From: Clostridiaceae bacterium
GTDB lineage: Bacteria; Bacillota; Clostridia; Lachnospirales; Lachnospiraceae
Direction of reading: 5' to 3'
Length of the DNA: 64,000 bases
Assembly: GCA_009911065.1 (NCBI GenBank)
Contig: QXWR01000007.1
Span: forward strand, 83,690-147,689
Of the stretch, positions 58,982 to 64,000 are shown piece after piece. The position numbers and the translations under genes are program-made. Under the pieces are notes generated by a model that searched no databases, was not told the origin of the DNA, and was given only the letters and a program-made list of their open reading frames with translations. The first letter of the stretch is position 1, and each line of letters begins with the position of its first letter.

Positions 58982-60649
58982 CTACTCATCCAGATCAAAA
59001 AACTCAAAATCCTCTGAATCCTTTCCTTTGTCTGGTGAAGAATTTTCCTGTATCTTACCGGATGTCTGCCTCCGTCTGCTGTCCATGGCAATCACCTGTC
59101 CAGACCGTTTTCCAGGAGTCTGCTCAGATGCTGGTCTCTGGTAATTTCCAGCATACCCTGCTGTCTGTCTCGGCCGGTTTTCTCCCTGCCCGCTGCCAGT
59201 TTCTCTCTTATGGAAATTTTCCGGCTCATCATCCAAATCCAAAGGTTCTGGATAAAAGTCATCTTCCTCCGGTTCGTTCGCTGGCTGTCCCACAAACGAA
59301 TCTCTGGCTGGCTCCGGCTGATAGGCTTCTAATGGAATGTTTTCCTCAAGCTTTTCCTGGATGTCCTCAAAATCTTCTGAATCATAGTCCTCGTCCTCAT
59401 AATCCTCCTCGTCCTCTCTCATGTCAGACGTCCGGTCTGAATGGTTCCGGCGGGAAGACACATTTTGTCTTTTTTGACGGCGGAGAGCCACAATCAGGAA
59501 AATCAGAAGCACCAGCGCCAGAACTGACAACGAAACTCCCACACCAATGGCAATCCATCTTAACTGGTTATAATCCTTCACGGCAGTATTGTACTGCTCG
59601 GTCAGTTCGGTCAGTTCTTTTCTTAATTCTCCTGCATCATTAAAATACATCTGCAATGTCTTTCTTTCCAGATCATAACGGAAAAAGCCTTTTTCTCCCC
59701 GGTTATCCATTCCATAGAAAATACAATACGGCGGCGTATCGGCATTTTCCCAGGGTACCCATCCTTTTACTTCCACCTGGTTTCCAAGACTTAATGTCCG
59801 CTCAACCATGCCTTCTGGCGGCGTCACATCATCTGGAATGCGCAGAATCTTCACCTGGATGGAACTGGACATCTCTGCATATACTTCCGGCATCTCTTCC
59901 GCCGTTCCCACAGTCTCTCCGTTCTCTCCTCCTTCTGCTTTGTTGACCACAATGGTATAGTTTTTCACTGTAGAACCATTTTCTGCCGTCACCCGGCACA
60001 CAACCGTGTTCTCTCCCTCCTGAAGTCCCTTGTCTCCCTCCAGAGTCACAGTGGCATGTTCATTGTTAGGAATGGCGCTGACGGACAGATTCTCCGTCTC
60101 TAAGCCCACCAGGACATGGTAATTCTCTGTCTCTGGTGAAAAAGCCGGGTCCAGTGTTCCAGGCGAAACCTGAAGCGACTGTAAAAGAGCATCGTCCGAA
60201 GAAGTCGCCTGTCCCTGAATGGTAATGGCAGAAGAACCAGTCTTTACCTCTGACAAAACCTGTCCATTGCTGTCATAGCCTTCCCAGTCACTGACGGTAA
60301 TGGAGGCGCTTCCTGCGGCAATCGCCTTAAACCGCATTTCGGCTGCCACCTCAGTTCCTCCTGGATTTCCCTTAAAACTTAACTTTCCTGTACCTCCGCT
60401 AATATGTTCACTTCCACCCAAATATTCCAGTTTGGAAGCATCATAATCCATGGTCACTTTCGTATCACCCAAAGACTGTCCGTCTGTGGAAGAGAATTTC
60501 ATAGTAACCGTAAATTCCTGCCCAACCTGAGTGGACGGATCTGAAAATGAAATCCGGGCCGTTGCCGCAAGGCTTTGAAATACCATGGCAAGCGACAGCG
60601 CCGCTGCTGTCAGAAACCCTATGGCCCACTGTCTTATTTGTCTGTTCAT
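58982..60649 (-). CDS. secreted cohesin-like/cadherin-like membrane protein with acidic cytoplasmic tail
   Basis: 555 residues. Signal peptide about 1-29 (ending SLAATA). Residues 30-150 resemble a cohesin domain (ARISFSDPSTQVGQEFTVTM, VTMDYDASKLEYLGG, EMRFKAIAAGSASITVSDWE). Residues about 155-240 form a cadherin-like beta sandwich (LLQSLQVSPGTLDPAFSPET...NYTIVVNKAEGG). After a stretch of unknown fold there is a short coiled coil and one membrane helix (about 365-390). The remaining 165 residues are very acidic (EDEEDYEDEDYDSEDFEDIQ) and lie inside the cell. Cohesin-like domains bind dockerins in cellulosomes, but none is seen here. The partner is unknown. Confidence 0.82.
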   Translation of the reverse strand: MNRQIRQWAIGFLTAAALSLAMVFQSLAATARISFSDPSTQVGQEFTVTMKFSSTDGQSLGDTKVTMDYDASKLEYLGGSEHISGGTGKLSFKGNPGGTEVAAEMRFKAIAAGSASITVSDWEGYDSNGQVLSEVKTGSSAITIQGQATSSDDALLQSLQVSPGTLDPAFSPETENYHVLVGLETENLSVSAIPNNEHATVTLEGDKGLQEGENTVVCRVTAENGSTVKNYTIVVNKAEGGENGETVGTAEEMPEVYAEMSSSIQVKILRIPDDVTPPEGMVERTLSLGNQVEVKGWVPWENADTPPYCIFYGMDNRGEKGFFRYDLERKTLQMYFNDAGELRKELTELTEQYNTAVKDYNQLRWIAIGVGVSLSVLALVLLIFLIVALRRQKRQNVSSRRNHSDRTSDMREDEEDYEDEDYDSEDFEDIQEKLEENIPLEAYQPEPARDSFVGQPANEPEEDDFYPEPLDLDDEPENFHKRETGSGQGENRPRQTAGYAGNYQRPASEQTPGKRSGQVIAMDSRRRQTSGKIQENSSPDKGKDSEDFEFFDLDE

Positions 60650-60680
60650 AATTCCTCCTGATTCTCTGAAACGGTTCCTA

Positions 60681-60840
60681 GAGTGTGTCTGAAAATTGCT
60701 TTCCGTCAGATGCGCGCCAAAATTTGTGGGAGATTTGGCTCAAATGACGGAGGCGTAGTGAGCTACGTTGACCGAATAAAAGCCAAATATACCGCAAAGT
60801 GGGGCGTGCAGATGGCGGGAATGAATTTTCAGACACGCTC
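60681..60840. repeat. 160-bp palindromic element (MITE- or REP-like)
   Basis: The two halves are largely complementary over the full 160 bases. Terminal arms GAGTGTGTCTGAAAATT (60681-60697) and AATTTTCAGACACGCTC (60824-60840) match at 16 of 17. The centre is CGTAG-TGAG-CTACG at 60754-60767. No coding frame of interest. A degenerate partial copy lies at 47293-47350, so it is a dispersed family. It lies just upstream of the cohesin-like gene start. Confidence 0.85.
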
Positions 60841-61117
60841 TATTGCTTCGCTGCCTATATTTCCATCAAACTGCGTTGCCAGGAAAGCAGATCCGTGAAA
60901 TTGGTCTCTTTCCAAACCGTTCCTCCTCTGTTCTTTGTCTTTTTTATTTCTGCTGGCATGTACCAAGTACTGTACCTGCACGGACATCTGGCGAATGCCG
61001 CGAGACTCAAATCCTCCACAGCTTGCCACGTTATAAATTTCATGTTCCGCTGCTTGTCAGCGGGAATTTAACTTTTGCAGACATCATCCAAATATCGTGT
61101 TTTCTAACCCTTTTATG
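60841..61117. other. 277-base region with no convincing gene
   Basis: Two overlapping minus-strand frames of 60-odd codons lack ribosome-binding sites and do not look protein-like in composition. The only structure is a hairpin TTCCGCTG/CAGCGGGAA near 61046-61067 followed by a T-rich stretch on the plus strand. Confidence 0.5.
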
Positions 61118-63400
61118 TCACGGGCTTATTACAATCACATTATCTCCTCCTGGAGTAGGCATATTTCCGGGTGGACTGCTGCCTGGAGTCATGCTTCTTC
61201 CAGGAGCCGCAGTGCCGGGAGCGCTTCCTCCGGGACCGTTTACAACACCGGGACCTGCCGAGGAATTGCCGGAAGGATTGCTGACGGTATTGTTGTCATA
61301 AACCGGACCCCCGCCCTGACGAATCACATAAATCATATAATCCCGCTCGTTTCCATTGGCCGCTCGCACCCGAATCCGAATCTCACTGCTGTTGCCTGAC
61401 AAAAGGTAACTGCCTGCGCCGGTGATTACTGCCCCGCTGTCAATCGCTGCGGCAGAAACCGATATGTTGTTTACGGAATCTCCCACAAATACATTATAAG
61501 AATTAATATCCCGGTTAAAAGTTGGAGTCAAGGCAAATCCATCCACTCTAAGTTCTCTAAGTTTATTATTCGGACTTCCGTCCCCGGTTGGTTTGGCACA
61601 AGGTGAATCCGGCATACCTGTAAATACTGGTATTTTAAAACGCAGCGAAGTGGATTTTAACCGGTCCGAATAGCTTTCTGCAAAAATCGAACCCTCGGAA
61701 GCCGCTCCGTCCACATTTGTCATGTACTGATGTTTGTACAGATTGCTGCCCTGTACATTGTATTTCTTCAGATAAAAAGTATCCTGGCCTGCACGAACGT
61801 AATTATCCCCGTAAAACTGGGCGCCGCCTATAATGGATTTCTCCGGCGTATTCCATGGCCTGCCGTAAGTTCCAGACTGGGAGGAATACCACAGGCCCCG
61901 CTCCACAGCCCCCATTCCGTCGGAAGCGTATGCTCCCACATTGAAGTAATTATAGTAACCTGGATAGGAGGCATTGGTTCCGGTGATGGAATTGCCTCTT
62001 CCATCTTTTCCCTGTTCCTGAAGAATCATGGCAGCCAGCACATATGGATTCACACCGGAAACTTCTGCTGCTTTCATAATCACGTCCACATAAGAAATAT
62101 TTCCGCTGCCTCCTGTCTGCTGATTTCCCGAACTGTTATCCGGAACCGAACTTCCCTGAGACGGTCCGGAAGAAGAACTTCCTCCTGGTCCCCCAGACGT
62201 CTGTCCGGAAGAAGTTCCCATGGAAGAACCTGGCCCTGGTGATAAAGCGCCTCCTCCTGGTGAAGAGGAAGTTCCGCCGGAGGGAGCATTTTGACCGCCC
62301 TGTCCTCCTTGTCCCGGACTTACTCCTACCCGAACCGTTGTAGCTACCCGCGCTACCGGATGAACCGAAATGGAGGCAGAAGGGCCTTTAAGCTTTACAT
62401 CCGAACCTCCAGGCGCCCCCGGACTGCCATTTCCTGGACTGGTATTTCCCGGACTGGTGTTTCCTCCCGAACTTCCAGGTACTGTGGAGGAACCAGAACT
62501 TCCCGGCCCCGGACTGGATGTTCCCGAATTTTGATTGGAGGAGCCAGGTGTCCCCACCACACCGGGACCTCCGGAAGAAGGACCGCCTCCATTGGGTGTG
62601 GAGGTCGTATTGTTCCCACTGTCCTGCCAGGACCCTCCTCCTGTAGTATTGCCATCTAAAAAGGTTCCCTGCACCAATGCCTGCAAACCTTCCCTGGTCT
62701 GGGTAGATGCATCATAAGAATGATTCATAAACTGAAAAATATAAACATCATCCAAAAAATTCCTTGGGTCCATATAATAACGGATAATCTCTTCAGACGC
62801 CGCCACCCAACTGCTTCCGTCAAAACCGGTCCATACGCCTGTATCCCAGTTATAAGCGCCATCTGCCACGGATTTATGAGAAGAAATACTGTTTTTGTGA
62901 ATCAAACTCCTTGGAATGATGCTCTCATTCTGAATTACCGTATTCCAGTCCAGCCCCGTCTGCTGGGCCTCAAAAATCCAGTTGGGGTACTGGGCATGAA
63001 GCTGCCGCAAAGCGGGTTTGTAACTTTCCGGAAATCCCTGGGAAGATAATTGATTCTCAAAATTAGAATCTTGATTATAACTTACAGGAAAACGTATGTA
63101 AACCCCCAGCACATAACCTGTACTGCCATTGCTCAAACGAATTTGATACCACTGCTTTCCGTCGCTGCCGGTCGTCTCGTTGATCACAGTTACCGTTGTA
63201 CCCTTGGCCAGGTTGGATACCCGTGAATAAGAAGTTCCCGGTCCGCTTCGTACATTCAGGGAAGAAGCATTGATCACTGCCTGACGCTCTGTATAAGCGT
63301 AAACCCGGCCAGATGATAGAGGCATGGGAAAAGGCGCCTCCATACTAAGCGCCAATGCCAAAAGGAGTCCAATCCCTTTTTTCCATGTTTGTCGTCGCAT
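61118..63400 (-). CDS. secreted SH3/N-acetylglucosaminidase-like protein interrupted by a Pro/Gly/Ser-rich insert
   Basis: 760 residues. Signal peptide to about residue 36. SH3b domain (about 40-102; ASSLNVRSGPGTSYSRVSNL). Glucosaminidase-like region part one (about 115-250; YKPALRQLHAQYPNWIFEAQ, DGSSWVAASEEIIRYYMDPR). A low-complexity Gly/Pro/Ser insert (about 251-434). Part two (about 435-610; VLAAMILQEQGKDGRG with the likely catalytic Glu462, YYNYFNVGAYASDGMGAVER). A cadherin-like domain (about 618-705) and a Pro/Gly tail. Predicted peptidoglycan glycosidase at the wall, related to the endo-beta-N-acetylglucosaminidase group. GGAG lies seven bases before the ATG. Confidence 0.88.
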   Translation of the reverse strand: MRRQTWKKGIGLLLALALSMEAPFPMPLSSGRVYAYTERQAVINASSLNVRSGPGTSYSRVSNLAKGTTVTVINETTGSDGKQWYQIRLSNGSTGYVLGVYIRFPVSYNQDSNFENQLSSQGFPESYKPALRQLHAQYPNWIFEAQQTGLDWNTVIQNESIIPRSLIHKNSISSHKSVADGAYNWDTGVWTGFDGSSWVAASEEIIRYYMDPRNFLDDVYIFQFMNHSYDASTQTREGLQALVQGTFLDGNTTGGGSWQDSGNNTTSTPNGGGPSSGGPGVVGTPGSSNQNSGTSSPGPGSSGSSTVPGSSGGNTSPGNTSPGNGSPGAPGGSDVKLKGPSASISVHPVARVATTVRVGVSPGQGGQGGQNAPSGGTSSSPGGGALSPGPGSSMGTSSGQTSGGPGGSSSSGPSQGSSVPDNSSGNQQTGGSGNISYVDVIMKAAEVSGVNPYVLAAMILQEQGKDGRGNSITGTNASYPGYYNYFNVGAYASDGMGAVERGLWYSSQSGTYGRPWNTPEKSIIGGAQFYGDNYVRAGQDTFYLKKYNVQGSNLYKHQYMTNVDGAASEGSIFAESYSDRLKSTSLRFKIPVFTGMPDSPCAKPTGDGSPNNKLRELRVDGFALTPTFNRDINSYNVFVGDSVNNISVSAAAIDSGAVITGAGSYLLSGNSSEIRIRVRAANGNERDYMIYVIRQGGGPVYDNNTVSNPSGNSSAGPGVVNGPGGSAPGTAAPGRSMTPGSSPPGNMPTPGGDNVIVISP

Positions 63401-63464
63401 CTATATTCTCCGATTTCTTTCCTTTTTTGTATTTCAATTTATTTCCTTTTTTTGCATTATCCCT

Positions 63465-63494
63465 ATTATAATGACAAAAGGCGGGATATGTCAA
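63465..63494 (-). promoter_or_regulatory. promoter of the glucosaminidase-like gene
   Basis: Minus-strand TTGACA (63489-63494), 18-base spacer, TATAAT (63465-63470), about 65 bases before the start codon. Confidence 0.7.
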
Positions 63495-63561
63495 CTACAT
63501 CAAAAAAAGTTCACAGTTTCGGAATAATTTGTAAGAAAAAAGAAAAAGTTTAAGAAAAGTG

Positions 63562-63590
63562 TTGACAAAAGACTTTTGATGAAGTATAAT
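63562..63590 (+). promoter_or_regulatory. perfect-consensus tRNA promoter
   Basis: TTGACA (63562-63567), 17-base spacer, TATAAT (63585-63590), about 50 bases upstream of the tRNA. Confidence 0.85.
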
Positions 63591-63642
63591 CATCTTCGTT
63601 GTGAAGCGAATGGAACCTTCACAGCGAATCTCATGTTAATAC

Positions 63643-63716
63643 GTGTGCGTAGCTCAGCTGGATAGAGCACTTGGCTACGGACCAAGGTGTCGGGAGTTCG
63701 AATCTTCTCGCGCACG
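63643..63716 (+). tRNA. tRNA-Arg (anticodon ACG)
   Basis: A 74-base cloverleaf. The acceptor GTGTGCG pairs with CGCGCAC (one G-U), followed by discriminator G. The D arm is GCTCAGCTGGATAGAGC. The anticodon stem CTTGG/CCAAG encloses CTACGGA, anticodon ACG (read as inosine-CG). The T arm contains TTCGAAT. CCA is not encoded. Own promoter and terminator. Confidence 0.97.
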
Positions 63717-63736
63717 TTAAAAAGCATTACAAAAGG

Positions 63737-63770
63737 GAGTATTTATCGAAAGATAGATACTCTTTTTTGT
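63737..63770 (+). terminator. tRNA terminator
   Basis: GAGTATTTATC and GATAGATACTC form an 11-base-pair stem closed by a GAAA loop, then six T and TTTTG. Confidence 0.9.
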
Positions 63771-63885
63771 TTTGTAGTGAAGTTCTTAGAAAATTTGAGG
63801 AATTGCGTGTAAGGATTTTGGTAAAAATGGGGTTGGTGCATGGAATATCAGCCTATGTATAGGTGCGAATCGCTGGCTGTTGTCC

Positions 63886-63970
63886 TGCAAATTAGACGCA
63901 CCAGCTCCATGCAGATTAGATGCACCTGATTTTGATGTTGCGCGTTGGGGATCAGCAGATTGCCTGCACC
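63886..63970. repeat. short direct repeats downstream of the tRNA
   Basis: TGCAAATTAGACGCACC (63886-63902) and TGCAGATTAGATGCACC (63910-63926) are near-identical with a 24-base period, and a third weaker copy GCAGATTGCCTGCACC lies at 63955-63970. The rest of 63771-64000 shows no gene with a ribosome-binding site. Confidence 0.6.
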
Positions 63971-64000
63971 AGCATCAGCAAGTTATCTGATCGTTATAAA

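Noticed and set aside
60829..61043. Two overlapping minus-strand frames of 62-66 codons downstream of the glucosaminidase gene
   Set aside because: No ribosome-binding sites and one runs into the palindromic element; probably chance frames.

Overview
The window reads as a chromosomal segment of a Gram-positive, spore-forming Clostridia member, most likely a Lachnospiraceae gut anaerobe (inference). The signs are a sporulation sigma factor G gene, an mcsA-mcsB-clpC operon, several lipoprotein signal peptides, no outer-membrane functions, AT-rich promoters with Firmicute-type ribosome-binding sites, and a Gram-positive Tad pilus locus with a DUF5702-type protein. No integrase, transposase or CRISPR array was seen.

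Layout. 1-1.8 kb (minus): a patatin-like phospholipase translationally coupled to a D12-class adenine methyltransferase that leaves the window. 1.9-5.5 kb: purC-purB-purA operon. 5.6-7.9 kb: a weak small ORF, a probable small structured RNA on the minus strand, and a secreted lipoprotein with three FMN-attachment motifs. 8-15 kb: a coaBC-esterase-prfC-yqeY-pepV series, divergent from coaX. Between coaBC and coaX lies a type I toxin-antitoxin-like module flanked by two copies of the coaX start region.

15-25.5 kb: a peptide-use region with a GntR/FCD regulator, an M20 dipeptidase, an oppBCADF-like ABC transporter, peptidase T, and an orphan UroD-family methyltransferase whose promoter carries the same operator-like sequence as the opp promoter. 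25.8-28.6 kb: sigG and a chemoreceptor with a CZB-like zinc-binding pattern in its extracellular loop.

28.9-50.9 kb (minus): a long, tightly packed series read from tadZ to a giant secreted wall-binding protein. Order of transcription: 56-residue ORF, tadZ, tadA, tadB, tadC, Flp-like peptide, TadE-like, DUF5702 protein, TadE/G-like, prepilin peptidase, WG-repeat protein, FHA protein, PP2C phosphatase, small membrane protein, Ser/Thr kinase, secreted repeat protein. It joins a Tad pilus machine to a full phosphorylation circuit (kinase, phosphatase, FHA reader). A divergent XRE regulator with an inverted-repeat operator sits at its head.

51-58.9 kb: a VanX-like lipoprotein, radA, a conserved 137-residue protein, and clpC-mcsB-mcsA under a short GntR regulator standing where ctsR would be expected. 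59-64 kb: a cohesin-like membrane protein, a 160-bp palindromic element, a large SH3/glucosaminidase protein split by a Pro/Gly/Ser-rich insert, and tRNA-Arg(ACG) with consensus promoter and terminator.

All functions are read from sequence motifs without database searches. Starts were moved to internal codons where a ribosome-binding site and family length supported it.
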